Source of the DNA: JAKAVK01 sp964419095 | Lineage (GTDB): Archaea; Micrarchaeota; Micrarchaeia; Micrarchaeales; CABMGC01 | Assembly (NCBI GenBank): GCA_964419095.1 | Contig: CAYQOG010000008.1 | Location: 1 to 34,841, forward strand | Reading direction: 5' to 3' | Length of the DNA stretch: 34,841 nucleotides | Shown here: positions 7,098-15,034 of the stretch, piece after piece | Layout of the letters: every line of letters begins with the position of its first letter | How positions within the stretch are numbered: position 1 is the first letter of the stretch | Notes under the pieces: generated by a model | The model's input: only the letters and a program-made list of their open reading frames with translations | Databases searched by the model: none | What the model was told of the DNA's origin: nothing | Position numbers and translations under genes: made by a program

Positions 7098-8468
7098 ATG
7101 GTAATGGGATCCCTTCCTGAGGAAGTCGACCTTGCAGTCATAGGCGGCGGTGTAGGCGGCTACGTTGCGGCGATAAGAGCCGCTGAGCTGGGGCTGAACG
7201 TGACAATAGTAGAGAAGGAAAAGATTGGAGGGCATTGCCTCAACTACGCCTGCATACCTTCAAAGACCCTGATACACATTGCAAACCTCTTCCACGACGC
7301 GCAGAATTCGCAGAAGTTCGGGATAACCGCAACTGAAGTGCAGCTTGATGCGAAGAAGATGCTTGAATGGAGAATGGGAGTGTCGAAGAAACTTGAGGAT
7401 GGAGTCAATTTCCTCTGCAAGTCCAATGGGATAGAGGTCGTAAAGGACACTGCAACATTCATCTCATCAAATACACTGCAGCTCACCCACGGAACGTCGC
7501 TTGATTTCAAGAAAGCCATAATTGCAACAGGATCAGTTCCTTCCCAGCTCAAGGGGTTCGAGTTCGGAGGAAACGTAATAGATTACAAGCAGGCACTCAT
7601 GCTCGACGCTATACCAAAAAGCATGGTGATACTCGGAGCAGGGTATGTTTCAGTGGAGATAGGTACGCTCTATGCCAAATTCGGTTCCCAGGTCCACATA
7701 GTTGCCAGGTCCGATGTGCTTTCGCGATTCGACAAGGAGGCCGTAGCAGCGATAAAGAAAAGGATGGACGAATTGGGAATCAAGGTGCATGCAGGAGCAG
7801 AACCGGTATCGCATGATGCAACTTCTGTGAAGTTGAGCAGCGGCGAGCAGATTGCAGCAGACGTAATTGTCGTTGCCGTAGGCCTTTCGCCTTATACGGA
7901 AGGACTTGGGCTTGAGAATACCAAGGTCAGGCAGGACCAGAAAGGTTTCATACAAGTGGACAATTCTCTGAGAACTGCTGACAGCAACATACTTGCGATA
8001 GGCGATGTTGTCGGGGAGCCTCTGCTTGCCCACAAGGCAATAAGGCAGGGAGTCGTTGCTGCAGAGGTTGCAGCGGGGCAGAACTCCGGATTCGACAATT
8101 TGGTGATACCAGCAGTTATTTTCTCTGATCCTGAAGTTGCGATTGCAGGAACGCTTGATGGAGAAGGAATAACAGTCACAAAGTTTCCAATGACCGCAAT
8201 TGGAAGGGCAATCTCGCTTGACAAGGCAGTGGGATTCGTAAAGATAGCATACGATAAGGAGAGTATAATCAGAGGAGTGGAGATAGTCGGGGAAGACGCC
8301 AACGCGATGATAGGAGAGGCTGCGCTTGCAATAGAAATGGGTGCAACCCTCGAGGATATTGCGGATACGATACACCCGCATCCTACCTTCTCTGAAGCTG
8401 TTCAGGAGGCCGCAGAGGCAGCGCTTGGGAGACCGATTCACTTCTTCTACGGAAAGAGGACTAAATAG
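7098..8468 (+). CDS. lpdA: dihydrolipoamide dehydrogenase (E3)
   Basis: E3 is a FAD flavoprotein that reoxidises the E2 dihydrolipoyl arm and reduces NAD+. It shows the N-terminal FAD-binding GGGVGG at 16-21 and the redox disulfide in GGHCLNYACIPSK (Cys47 and Cys52). The second dinucleotide-binding motif is GAGYVSVEIG, and AIGDVVG is the FAD-binding stretch near residue 300. The C-terminal HPHPTFSEAV contains the catalytic His-Glu pair that acts in the partner subunit. The length of 456 residues is usual. It starts four bases after the E2 stop and is followed after seven bases by NAD kinase. Position and motifs make the assignment firm. Confidence 0.95.
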   Translation: MVMGSLPEEVDLAVIGGGVGGYVAAIRAAELGLNVTIVEKEKIGGHCLNYACIPSKTLIHIANLFHDAQNSQKFGITATEVQLDAKKMLEWRMGVSKKLEDGVNFLCKSNGIEVVKDTATFISSNTLQLTHGTSLDFKKAIIATGSVPSQLKGFEFGGNVIDYKQALMLDAIPKSMVILGAGYVSVEIGTLYAKFGSQVHIVARSDVLSRFDKEAVAAIKKRMDELGIKVHAGAEPVSHDATSVKLSSGEQIAADVIVVAVGLSPYTEGLGLENTKVRQDQKGFIQVDNSLRTADSNILAIGDVVGEPLLAHKAIRQGVVAAEVAAGQNSGFDNLVIPAVIFSDPEVAIAGTLDGEGITVTKFPMTAIGRAISLDKAVGFVKIAYDKESIIRGVEIVGEDANAMIGEAALAIEMGATLEDIADTIHPHPTFSEAVQEAAEAALGRPIHFFYGKRTK

Positions 8469-8475
8469 TGGTATC

Positions 8476-9243
8476 TTGAGGATAAAGATAGTCTCAATGG
8501 AGGACTTTCCTGAGATAGACCGACTTGGGGAAGAATTCGAGGTCTCGAATAAGGGAGACATATGCATTGCGATAGGAGGAGACGGAGCATTCGTCAAGGC
8601 TGCAAGGGAATTTGATGGGCCAATACTCCCGATAAGGAGCGGCAAGTCGCTCAGCAGCGGTTTCTATTCGGACGTCTCGCTTGATGAGATAGGTTTCATA
8701 ATAGAGAACCTGAAGGCGAAAAGGTATACTGTAGAGAAGCTAGAGAACAAGATAGAGATAACCTACAGGAACAGAAAATATTATGCGGTAAACGAGGCAA
8801 CGTTGAGGAACATACACCGCGAAGTGAACTTCAAGATCTATCAGGTGAACAAGAGCGGGCGGGAGGAAATATATCCGTACATAATGGGCGGTGACGGCGT
8901 GCTGATAACGGGAGTTACGGGCTCGACAGCATACAACAAGTCTGCAGGCGGACCCATAATACTCAGCCCGAACGTCTTCTGCATGACTTTCCTGAATGTG
9001 GATGGGCCATACAGGAACCCGATAATCGTTGATTCCAGCAGGGTCATCGAGATAGAACTGGTAAAGTACAATGGCATCCTCGATTATGACGGTATGAGGA
9101 TTGCGGAGATCAAGCCGGGGGAAAAGATCAACGTCAGGCTTTCTGCCAAGGAATTGAAGGTCATAAGGTTCAATGAGAGGAAGGAGAGCCTTGCAAGGAA
9201 GCTTGACAGGATAATAACAAGCAGGATGGTAAAGGAGCTCTAG
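8476..9243 (+). CDS. nadK: NAD kinase
   Basis: It phosphorylates NAD+ to NADP+. The GGDG motif lies at residues 34-37 and the substrate-binding NEATLRN follows in the middle. The glycine-rich GSTAYNKSAGGPII, a signature of the family, forms part of the active site. At 255 residues it is close to the usual archaeal size. The frame is open far upstream into the E3 gene. TTG 8476 is chosen because it yields LRIKIVS, the first beta strand expected in this fold, and lies just after the E3 stop; ATG 8497 would remove that strand. It closes the pyruvate dehydrogenase operon, placing NADP supply beside an NADH-producing complex. The kinase may use ATP or polyphosphate. Confidence 0.88.
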   Translation: MRIKIVSMEDFPEIDRLGEEFEVSNKGDICIAIGGDGAFVKAAREFDGPILPIRSGKSLSSGFYSDVSLDEIGFIIENLKAKRYTVEKLENKIEITYRNRKYYAVNEATLRNIHREVNFKIYQVNKSGREEIYPYIMGGDGVLITGVTGSTAYNKSAGGPIILSPNVFCMTFLNVDGPYRNPIIVDSSRVIEIELVKYNGILDYDGMRIAEIKPGEKINVRLSAKELKVIRFNERKESLARKLDRIITSRMVKEL

Positions 9244-9252
9244 CCTGCCTTC

Positions 9253-10131
9253 TCATTTCCTGTAATAGGCGTATCCTAGGGACATGTATATCAGCTTCGC
9301 CACAAGGAAGTTTGGCGCAGTGAGGTTGTTTCCCGCGGGGGGCGACAGTTCGTTGAAGTCTATGCCAAGCAGTTTCTTCTTGGCGAGTATTCCCTTGAGT
9401 ATCGAGGTAAGTTCGTAGAACCTAAGCCCGTCAGGTTCTGGGGTTCCGGTGCTGGGCATCTCGCTTGGGTCAAGCACATCCACATCGATCGTTATGTAGA
9501 CTTTCTCCTTCGTCCTCTTGAGTATGTTGTCAACTATTTCCTTGACGCTCATCGCATGCATGTCCTTCCTGTAGAGTATTTCCTTCGAATACTTCCTTGC
9601 GCTTTCTTCGTCTATGCTTCTCACGCCAACGCTCACGCAGCTACTGCATACTTCTCTTGCCCTTGCCATTATGCAGGCGTGGCAGTACTTGCTTCCTGCA
9701 TAGGTGTCGCGTGCGTCAGAGTGCGCATCGAAGTGTATCACGCTGAAGTCCCTGTTCTTCTTGCCTACAGCCCTTATCGGACCTATTGCTACAGTATGGT
9801 CGCCGCCTATGCACACAGGTATTTTTCCGTCGTCAAGTATGTTGGTGACTTCCTTCTCTATCATATTGACAGTTTCTTCTGGAGAATTAACGCTCGGGAA
9901 AATCTCGTCAGTAGTAAATATGCCAAGTTCTGTGACGTCGCCGCCTAGCTCCTCGCTGTAGAACTCCATATTCCTGCTCGCGTCTATTATCGCATGTGGG
10001 CCGTCCCTTGCGCCTGACTTGTACGTGGTTGCAGAGTCATACGGCACCGGGAGCACCACTATCTTCGCCTTCTTGTAATCGTTCTCCACTCCGAAGAGCG
10101 TATATGGGGGCATGGCATTTAGCACTTTCAT
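9253..10131 (-). CDS. speB: agmatinase (arginase/ureohydrolase family)
   Basis: It probably hydrolyses agmatine to putrescine and urea, a step of archaeal polyamine synthesis. All metal ligands of the binuclear manganese centre are visible: GGDH at 109-112, DAHSD at 135-139, His151 and TIDVDVLDP at 214-222 (Asp216, Asp218). The N-terminus (ARDGPHAIIDAS) is typical for agmatinases. Ureohydrolases differ little, so arginase, guanidinobutyrase or formiminoglutamase activity is possible, but size and GTPEPDGL favour agmatinase. It converges on nadK with nine bases between stops, and is preceded by its own AT-rich element at 10166-10185, which resembles the one before the Rpo11 gene. Confidence 0.9.
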   Translation of the reverse strand: MKVLNAMPPYTLFGVENDYKKAKIVVLPVPYDSATTYKSGARDGPHAIIDASRNMEFYSEELGGDVTELGIFTTDEIFPSVNSPEETVNMIEKEVTNILDDGKIPVCIGGDHTVAIGPIRAVGKKNRDFSVIHFDAHSDARDTYAGSKYCHACIMARAREVCSSCVSVGVRSIDEESARKYSKEILYRKDMHAMSVKEIVDNILKRTKEKVYITIDVDVLDPSEMPSTGTPEPDGLRFYELTSILKGILAKKKLLGIDFNELSPPAGNNLTAPNFLVAKLIYMSLGYAYYRK

Positions 10132-10165
10132 GAAATCACAGGCTTAGCACTTATACATGCGGGGG

Positions 10166-10185
10166 ATAGCAATTAATATTTATCT
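10166..10185 (-). promoter_or_regulatory. promoter-like element upstream of agmatinase
   Basis: This 20-base AT-rich block differs at only two positions from 11096-11115, upstream of the Rpo11 gene. On the minus strand it contains AAATATTA, a plausible TATA box 35-54 bases before the agmatinase start. Confidence 0.4.
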
Positions 10186-10226
10186 GATTATCCAGGTGCG
10201 ATTGCAATTATTAGGATAGCGTACAT

Positions 10227-10772
10227 CTAAAGCCTTCCCTTCGATTCTCCTTTTGCAACTCCGCTTGCGACAAGATGCGCCAGCCTCAGCAGGTGCGCGC
10301 AGAGACCGATCATTTCCTCCTCGGGCTTTTCCTCTCCGGAGAGGTTCTGAACATAATATCCGCCCATCCTTGTGATATCGAGGTTTGCATTGAGCTTTCT
10401 TATCGATTCTACTCTTCCTTTTCCAAGCCTTCTCTTTGCAACACCTTCAAGAAGCTTCGGATGCGGCCTCTTCCTCGTTATCGCTATGGGCTCGATTTTG
10501 AGTTCTTTCTTTATTTTCTTAACGTCTATTACATTCATTCCGGCTATTACAGTCCCGTTGAGCGCGAGAACTTTTATCTGGTCGGCGAATCTTGACTTTC
10601 TTATGCTTTTTATTATCTGGGCTGCTGAATCGGTGCCGTCAACCGATACGTAAAATGAGAGAACTCCTTCGATTATGCTGTCCCTGCCGATTATTCCTAT
10701 GACCAGGGTCTTCTTGTCCTTCAGAGTGAAAGGGGAGTCGTTGAGCGCGAGTATCCTAACTCCCTGCTTCAT
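10227..10772 (-). CDS. DUF99 (UPF0215) family protein, putative endonuclease dU
   Basis: The sequence fits the archaeal UPF0215/DUF99 family. It opens with GVRILALNDSPF and continues with VIGIIGRDSIIEGVLSFYVSVDGTD, IKVLALNGTVIAGMNVIDV and PIAITRKRPHP, all at the spacing seen in that family. The family has been linked to an endonuclease acting on deoxyuridine, but activity in this protein is unproven. At 181 residues it is of normal length, without membrane segments. It begins four bases after the Rpo11 stop and is probably co-transcribed with it, with no strong ribosome-binding site of its own. Confidence 0.8.
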   Translation of the reverse strand: MKQGVRILALNDSPFTLKDKKTLVIGIIGRDSIIEGVLSFYVSVDGTDSAAQIIKSIRKSRFADQIKVLALNGTVIAGMNVIDVKKIKKELKIEPIAITRKRPHPKLLEGVAKRRLGKGRVESIRKLNANLDITRMGGYYVQNLSGEEKPEEEMIGLCAHLLRLAHLVASGVAKGESKGRL

Positions 10773-10776
10773 GCTA

Positions 10777-11043
10777 TTACTTCTTAGGAAGCTGCGACTG
10801 AAGCTCCTTGAGGTCGTCCTCGAGCTCTTCTATCGCCTTGAGCAGTATAGGCTTCGCGTTCTTCTCCGACTTTATGACAAGCCTTGGCTTGCTTACCTCG
10901 AAGTGCTCCTTTACCACGCTTACGAAGTCTATGTCCTTGTTTTCAAGCAGCTTGCCCTTGATGAGGTCTGGTATTCCCCTGTCCACGCCCTCGAATTCTA
11001 TTATCAGACTCTCCTTTTTGTCCTCTATGAGATTGAGTTTCAT
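10777..11043 (-). CDS. rpo11: DNA-directed RNA polymerase subunit Rpo11 (subunit L)
   Basis: Rpo11 pairs with Rpo3 to form the assembly platform of archaeal RNA polymerase, like Rpb11 with Rpb3 or the alpha dimer. The 88-residue protein matches the family over its length: the first strand MKLNLIEDKKESLIIEFEGVD, the helix region PDLIKGKLLENKDIDFVSV, KPRLVIKSE, and the long C-terminal helix (LLKAIEELEDDLKELQSQL). The usual HTLANLL-type segment is here changed to RGIPDLI, so this is a somewhat divergent member. It is the first gene of a two-gene minus-strand unit and diverges from the S19e cluster. An AT-rich promoter-like block lies at 11096-11115. Confidence 0.88.
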   Translation of the reverse strand: MKLNLIEDKKESLIIEFEGVDRGIPDLIKGKLLENKDIDFVSVVKEHFEVSKPRLVIKSEKNAKPILLKAIEELEDDLKELQSQLPKK

Positions 11044-11095
11044 CGTTTCACCTGAATCTGGCTTTCATACCGTAGAATATGCAATTGATATTGGT

Positions 11096-11115
11096 ATAGC
11101 AATCAATATATATCT
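11096..11115 (-). promoter_or_regulatory. promoter-like element upstream of rpo11
   Basis: 18 of 20 bases match the block at 10166-10185. Read on the minus strand it contains ATATATTG, a plausible TATA box 53-72 bases before the start codon. Confidence 0.4.
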
Positions 11116-11123
11116 AACGCCCC

Positions 11124-11134
11124 ATATATAAAAG
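11124..11134 (+). promoter_or_regulatory. TATA box of the S19e ribosomal cluster
   Basis: ATATATAAAAG follows CCCC and lies 58 bases before the S19e start. It is a good archaeal TATA box and would give a leader of roughly 35 bases. Confidence 0.6.
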
Positions 11135-11191
11135 CTACTGGACTAATTAATAATGTCTATTTGTTCAGGATAAAGGCATTTAGGTGCATTC

Positions 11192-11608
11192 ATGGCAGAT
11201 GTTTTGGAGGTTGACGCAAGCAGGTTCATAGAGAAGGCCGCGCAGAAGCTCAAGGCTAGCGACGTCAAGAAGCCGAAGTACGTTGATTTAGTGAAGACAG
11301 GCGCAGGGAAGGAGCGCGTCCCGGCAAGCGAGGACTTCTGGTATGTAAGATGCGCCTCCATTCTCAGGCAGGTATATTTGAACGGTCCTCTTGGCGTCTC
11401 GACGCTGAGGACAAGGTACGGGAACAGGAAAAGGCACCTCGTGCACAGCCACCACCACTTCAGGGCAGGAGGCAGTCTCATAAAAGACGCATTCGACGCT
11501 CTTGAGAAGCTAGGCTACGTGAAGAAAACCGAAGAGGGAAGAGTCATTACCCCTATGGGAAAGTCCTTCGTGAGCAAGGTCTCCAACGAGATACTGAAGG
11601 GTGCATGA
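11192..11608 (+). CDS. rps19e: 30S ribosomal protein S19e
   Basis: S19e belongs to the head of the small subunit and is present in archaea and eukaryotes only. The protein shows the family core: DFWYVRCASILRQVY, GPLGVSTLRTRYG, and the histidine-rich HLVHSHHHFRAGGSLI, followed by ALEKLGYV and RVITPMGKSFV. At 138 residues it is of usual length. The ATG is preceded by AGGTG at 11182-11186. It is first in a cluster conserved across many archaea (S19e, PDCD5, L39e, L31e, aIF6, prefoldin alpha, FtsY). Confidence 0.95.
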   Translation: MADVLEVDASRFIEKAAQKLKASDVKKPKYVDLVKTGAGKERVPASEDFWYVRCASILRQVYLNGPLGVSTLRTRYGNRKRHLVHSHHHFRAGGSLIKDAFDALEKLGYVKKTEEGRVITPMGKSFVSKVSNEILKGA

Positions 11609-11609
11609 A

Positions 11610-11921
11610 GTGGCGGCTGAGGAGCAGGATCAGCAGGATAATGAGAAGCTCAGGCAGGCTTATGCGAAGCGCATAAGGCAGATGCAGATGGAGCAGCAGA
11701 AGAGGGAGCTCGCGAGGAAGCTCGTGACCCCCGAGGCGTATACGAGGCTCATGAACGTCCGCATGGCGAACCCGGAGCTCTATTCGCAGCTCGTCGACCT
11801 GGTAATCTCGCTTGCGCAGAGCGGCCGTGCAACATCAAGGATAACAGAGGAACAGCTGAAGAGCATACTTGCAAAGCTTACATATAGACCTGAAACGAAG
11901 ATTGAATTCAAGCACAAGTGA
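11610..11921 (+). CDS. PDCD5-family DNA-binding protein
   Basis: This small helical protein belongs to the archaeal/eukaryotic PDCD5 (TFAR19) family. It has a charged N-terminal helix (KLRQAYAKRIRQMQMEQQKRE) and the three-helix core with LVTPEAYTRLMNVR, PELYSQLVDLVISLAQSGR and ITEEQLKSIL. Archaeal members bind DNA, and the eukaryotic protein is linked to apoptosis and to the chaperonin CCT; the role in archaea is not settled. GTG 11610 is preferred to GTG 11601, because GGTG at 11600-11603 then serves as ribosome-binding site. It starts one base after the S19e stop, which suggests translational coupling. Confidence 0.9.
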   Translation: MAAEEQDQQDNEKLRQAYAKRIRQMQMEQQKRELARKLVTPEAYTRLMNVRMANPELYSQLVDLVISLAQSGRATSRITEEQLKSILAKLTYRPETKIEFKHK

Positions 11922-11926
11922 AAGAC

Positions 11927-12088
11927 ATGGGAAAGAAAAGCGCGTACAAAAAGAGAAGACTTGGGAAGATGCTCAAGAGGAACAGGAGAATACCTGTCCT
12001 CGCTATGGTAAGGACGCATAGGAGACTGCAGTACAACAAGAAGCAGAGGAACTGGAGAAGGAACAAGATGAGGATCAAGGATGAGTAG
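11927..12088 (+). CDS. rpl39e: 50S ribosomal protein L39e
   Basis: This is a 53-residue, highly basic protein starting MGKKSAYKKRRLGKMLKRN, with IPVLAMVRTHRRLQYN and NWRRNKMRIKDE. L39e is normally about 51 residues and lies in the wall of the peptide exit tunnel. It starts five bases after the PDCD5 stop and ends just before L31e, the usual neighbour order. Recognition is by length, composition and the IPxLAMVRT-type core. Confidence 0.93.
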   Translation: MGKKSAYKKRRLGKMLKRNRRIPVLAMVRTHRRLQYNKKQRNWRRNKMRIKDE

Positions 12089-12089
12089 C

Positions 12090-12578
12090 ATGGCCGTTAC
12101 AACTATCACAGTAAGGCTGAGGAACAAGCTCGTAAAGATACACGAGAGCAGGAGGCATAAGAAGACCATTTCCTATCTGAGACAGCACATCGCAAGGCAC
12201 TTCAAGTCAAAGCCCGAATCCATAAAAATAAGCCAGAAGCTCAACGAGTACCTCGAAGCAAACAGCTACAACAGGTACAAGCCCATAACAATCACGATCA
12301 ACAAGACAGCAGAGATGGTCGAAGCTGCATTGCCTAACGAGAAGAAGGTAGACGCAGCTCCTGCAAAGAAGGGCGCAGCGGCACCGGCAGCTACATCCAC
12401 TACTGCAACAAACAAGGCAGCGGCAGACGTGCAGAAGGAGGTCGCAAATGATATCTCGAAGAAAGTAGAGCAGAAGAAGGAGGCTGCGAAGCAGGGGAAG
12501 CCTGCTGCAGAAGCTCCAAAGAAAAGTTCAACTGAAAAGCCGAAGGCAGAAGTTCCTAAGAGCGAGCCTGCGGCATAG
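12090..12578 (+). CDS. rpl31e: 50S ribosomal protein L31e with long C-terminal extension
   Basis: The first 80 or so residues match L31e (TITVRLRNKLVKIHES, HKKTISYLRQHIARHFK, IKISQKLNEYL, then a strand with KPITITINKT). L31e sits near the exit of the peptide tunnel. The remaining 80 or so residues are low-complexity, rich in Ala, Lys, Pro and Glu, and are not part of the usual protein of about 85-95 residues. Start choice: ATG 12090 gives MAVTTITV, closest to other L31e proteins; ATG 12081, overlapping the L39e stop, would add three residues. L7Ae and S7 in this window carry similar tails. Confidence 0.88.
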   Translation: MAVTTITVRLRNKLVKIHESRRHKKTISYLRQHIARHFKSKPESIKISQKLNEYLEANSYNRYKPITITINKTAEMVEAALPNEKKVDAAPAKKGAAAPAATSTTATNKAAADVQKEVANDISKKVEQKKEAAKQGKPAAEAPKKSSTEKPKAEVPKSEPAA

Positions 12579-12592
12579 AGCAGGTAGTGTCG

Positions 12593-13258
12593 ATGGGAGT
12601 AGCAAAGCTTAGCATAGGGGGCAATTCCTTCGTAGGCGCGTTCGGCATCGCGACAGATTTATTCTCACTTGTCGGAAAGACGGCGCTAGACAAGCACATC
12701 TCAATGATAAAGGAGAACCTTGGCGTAGAGATACACAGGGTCTCAATAGACGGGTCAGACCTGATAGGAGTATACACTGTTGCGAATTCCAGGTCGGTGC
12801 TCATTCCCGAGATAACTACGCCAGAGGAAGAAGCGCTGATAAAGAAAAGCCTGCCCAGTATAAACGTCCAGAGGTTAAAGACAGACCTGAATGCCCTGGG
12901 CAACAACATACTCGCAAACGACAAGATAGCAATAGTCAACCCTGAATACAGCTCCTACGAGATGAAAGCCATAGAAGCTGCGCTTGGAGTCGAAGTGATA
13001 AAGCTCGAGGCCGGTGGATTTCGCACTGTAGGCGCCAGCAACATATTGACGAATAACGGCATAGTCCTGAACAACAGGTCTTCGGACGATGACCTTGAAG
13101 CGATAAGGCCATTTGTGAAGAATTATTCGCAGTCTACCGCGAACCTCGGATCTTTGAGCCTTAGGCTCTCGGTGATCGCAAACTCCAAGGGGCTTGTGGT
13201 AGGCGACGAGACAACGGGATTCGAACTGGCAAGGATGACTGAAGGACTAGGACTCTGA
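12593..13258 (+). CDS. eif6: translation initiation factor aIF6
   Basis: aIF6 binds the large ribosomal subunit and prevents premature joining of the two subunits. The protein shows the pentein fold repeats: SFVGAFGIATD, VGVYT-like DLIGVYTVANSRSVLIP, NALGNNILANDKIAIVNPEYS, NILTNNGIVLNNRSSDDDLEAI and NLGSLSLRLSVIANSKGLVVGDETTGFEL. The length of 222 residues is typical. ATG 12593 is chosen over the upstream in-frame GTG 12587, because AGGT at 12582-12585 is correctly spaced for it. In many archaea the LX/L18a gene follows aIF6; here only 58 bases separate it from prefoldin alpha. Confidence 0.93.
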   Translation: MGVAKLSIGGNSFVGAFGIATDLFSLVGKTALDKHISMIKENLGVEIHRVSIDGSDLIGVYTVANSRSVLIPEITTPEEEALIKKSLPSINVQRLKTDLNALGNNILANDKIAIVNPEYSSYEMKAIEAALGVEVIKLEAGGFRTVGASNILTNNGIVLNNRSSDDDLEAIRPFVKNYSQSTANLGSLSLRLSVIANSKGLVVGDETTGFELARMTEGLGL

Positions 13259-13272
13259 CCAATGCCAGAAAT

Positions 13273-13282
13273 ACTTATATAG
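13273..13282 (+). promoter_or_regulatory. TATA box of the prefoldin alpha-ftsY unit
   Basis: ACTTATATAG lies 35-44 bases before ATG 13317 and is followed by a strong ribosome-binding site at 13303-13310. It suggests a separate promoter within the cluster. Confidence 0.55.
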
Positions 13283-13316
13283 ACGCCCTCACAGATAACT
13301 ATAGGAGGTGCTATTT

Positions 13317-13745
13317 ATGGCAAACGATGATATGCAGCAGGACGTGCAGGAGGCTATGGCGCAGCTTCAGTACCTACAGAGTGTTTACACGCAGAGGTAC
13401 GACATACTAAACGAGCAGCTAGCCACGTACAACATTGCAAAAGAAGCGGTGCTCAGGAGCATCGAGCTCATAGAGAACGCGAAAAGCGTGGAGAATTCAA
13501 GCGTATTGATAAATACTGAAGGAGGAACGTATCTCGAGGCAAGCGTAAAGAAGGTTGACAAGCTGATGACTTACGTCGGTGCAGGCTATCTTGTCGACAA
13601 GGCCCCTGCGGAGGCAAAGGAATTCCTTGAAAAGGCAATGAAGAACAGCGAGAGCTCCATGGCAAAGCTCGTAAGCGAGCGGCAGCGGGTCGAAAAGGAA
13701 TTATTCGACATATCGTACAGGATGCAGGCGCTGAGGCAGGGGTAA
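13317..13745 (+). CDS. pfdA: prefoldin subunit alpha
   Basis: Prefoldin is a hexamer of two alpha and four beta subunits that holds unfolded proteins and hands them to the thermosome. The sequence has the expected layout: an N-terminal coiled coil (about residues 5-45), a short beta-hairpin region (SSVLINTEGGTYLEASVK, then VGAGYLVDK) and a C-terminal coiled coil (AKEFLEKAMKNSESSMAKLV and following). At 142 residues the length is normal. The ATG is placed by AGGAGGTG at 13303-13310; the in-frame GTG 13308 lies within that site and is not used. Confidence 0.92.
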   Translation: MANDDMQQDVQEAMAQLQYLQSVYTQRYDILNEQLATYNIAKEAVLRSIELIENAKSVENSSVLINTEGGTYLEASVKKVDKLMTYVGAGYLVDKAPAEAKEFLEKAMKNSESSMAKLVSERQRVEKELFDISYRMQALRQG

Positions 13746-13785
13746 GCGCCTCTGCAGCGCTCTTTCCATTTGACGGTGTTAACCA

Positions 13786-15030
13786 ATGTTTGAGGGGCTG
13801 AAGAAGAAGTTCTCTAGTTTTATAGACTCTTTCAGCAAGAAGGAGGAGGAAGCGATAAAGCAGGAGGAGAAGAGAGAGGGCCTCAAACAGATAGAAGAGG
13901 GCGTAACTGCAGAGCAAGTTAATGAAACTCCAAAGGCCCATGCTCTGGAAGAACCTAAGCCAAAGGAAGTTGAGACTCCAAAAGTACAGCATGCAGGGGA
14001 AGCCAGGCCAAAACCGGTAGAGGTTCAGAAGCCAAAGATTCCAGAGTACACTCCGAAACCTGTCGAGAAAGCAGGGGAGAAGAGAGTACAGCATATAGAG
14101 CCTAAGCCTTCCTTCAAGCAGCCGGAGCAGAAAGTCACGCTGGGGACCAAACTTAAGAGCATTGTTTTCAGGGAGGTAAAGGTCAGCCATCAGGACGTTG
14201 GACCGTTCCTGGAGCAGCTGAGGATGGCGTTGCTTCAATCAGATGTCAACTACGATGTCACGGAGAAGATACTGGGAAGGATGGAGAGCGAGCTGACAAA
14301 CAATCCGATAGAGGCAAAGAACCTTCAGCGCAACATAACCGGGATAATAAGGAACTCGATACTCTCGGTTCTGAACAAAGGAAGCGACATCGATATAGTA
14401 AAGGCTGCTGATGCGAAGAAAGGGAGCGGCGAACCCTTCAAGGTCCTCTTCATAGGCCCGAACGGCGCGGGCAAGACCACCACGATGGCAAAGCTTGCGA
14501 AGATGTTCATGGACCACGGCTTCAGCTGCGTCCTGTCGGCTAGCGATACATTCAGGGCCGCAGCAATAGAGCAGACAGTGCATCATGCAAGCAAACTGGG
14601 CATACACGTCATCAAGGGGAACTACGGCGCCGACCCCGCAAGCGTAGCATTCGATGCGATAGCATACGCAAAGGCTCACGCTATCGATGTGGTGCTCATA
14701 GACAGCGCGGGAAGGCAGGAGACCAATAAGAGCCTCATGGAGGAGATAAAGAAGATGGCCAGGATAGCGAAACCTGACATGAAGATCTTTGTCGGGGAGA
14801 GCATAACAGGCAACGCGCTGCTCGGACAGGTCAAGGAGTTCGACCAGGCAGTAAAGCTTGACGGGATAATACTCACGAAGCTCGACGCTGATGCAAAGGG
14901 CGGCAACACGCTTTCGATACTCAGCGAAACGGATGTTCCTGTCCTCTTCTTCGGCTCAGGAGAGGCATACGATGCGATCATCGCCTACAAGCCGGAGCTT
15001 ATCATTGATAACATAGTGCCGAACAACTGA
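13786..15030 (+). CDS. ftsY: signal recognition particle receptor FtsY
   Basis: FtsY is the membrane-associated GTPase that receives SRP-ribosome complexes. The first 120 or so residues form a Lys/Glu/Pro-rich linker after an amphipathic start (MFEGLKKKFSSFIDSF), a likely membrane contact. The NG domain follows, with GPNGAGKTTTMAKLA at about 223-237, SDTFRAAAIEQ, DSAGRQETN (usually DTAGR) and TKLDADAKGGNTLSI. The C-terminal DAIIAYKPELIIDNI is close to the conserved family end. The length of 414 residues is usual for archaea. GGTG lies nine bases before the ATG. It is probably co-transcribed with prefoldin alpha and with the ITPase gene, which starts four bases later. Confidence 0.94.
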   Translation: MFEGLKKKFSSFIDSFSKKEEEAIKQEEKREGLKQIEEGVTAEQVNETPKAHALEEPKPKEVETPKVQHAGEARPKPVEVQKPKIPEYTPKPVEKAGEKRVQHIEPKPSFKQPEQKVTLGTKLKSIVFREVKVSHQDVGPFLEQLRMALLQSDVNYDVTEKILGRMESELTNNPIEAKNLQRNITGIIRNSILSVLNKGSDIDIVKAADAKKGSGEPFKVLFIGPNGAGKTTTMAKLAKMFMDHGFSCVLSASDTFRAAAIEQTVHHASKLGIHVIKGNYGADPASVAFDAIAYAKAHAIDVVLIDSAGRQETNKSLMEEIKKMARIAKPDMKIFVGESITGNALLGQVKEFDQAVKLDGIILTKLDADAKGGNTLSILSETDVPVLFFGSGEAYDAIIAYKPELIIDNIVPNN

Positions 15031-15034
15031 TCCT

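Noticed and set aside
8341..8475. Upstream part of the NAD kinase frame, overlapping lpdA
   Set aside because: The residues do not resemble NAD kinase, and the lpdA frame here is certain; the first strand of the kinase begins at TTG 8476.
7650..8645. Long minus-strand frame of 331 codons over lpdA and nadK
   Set aside because: It spans two well-supported plus-strand genes and has the composition of an antisense frame.
13468..14238. Minus-strand frame of 256 codons over pfdA and ftsY
   Set aside because: It is antisense to two conserved genes and has low-complexity Leu/Arg content typical of a shadow.
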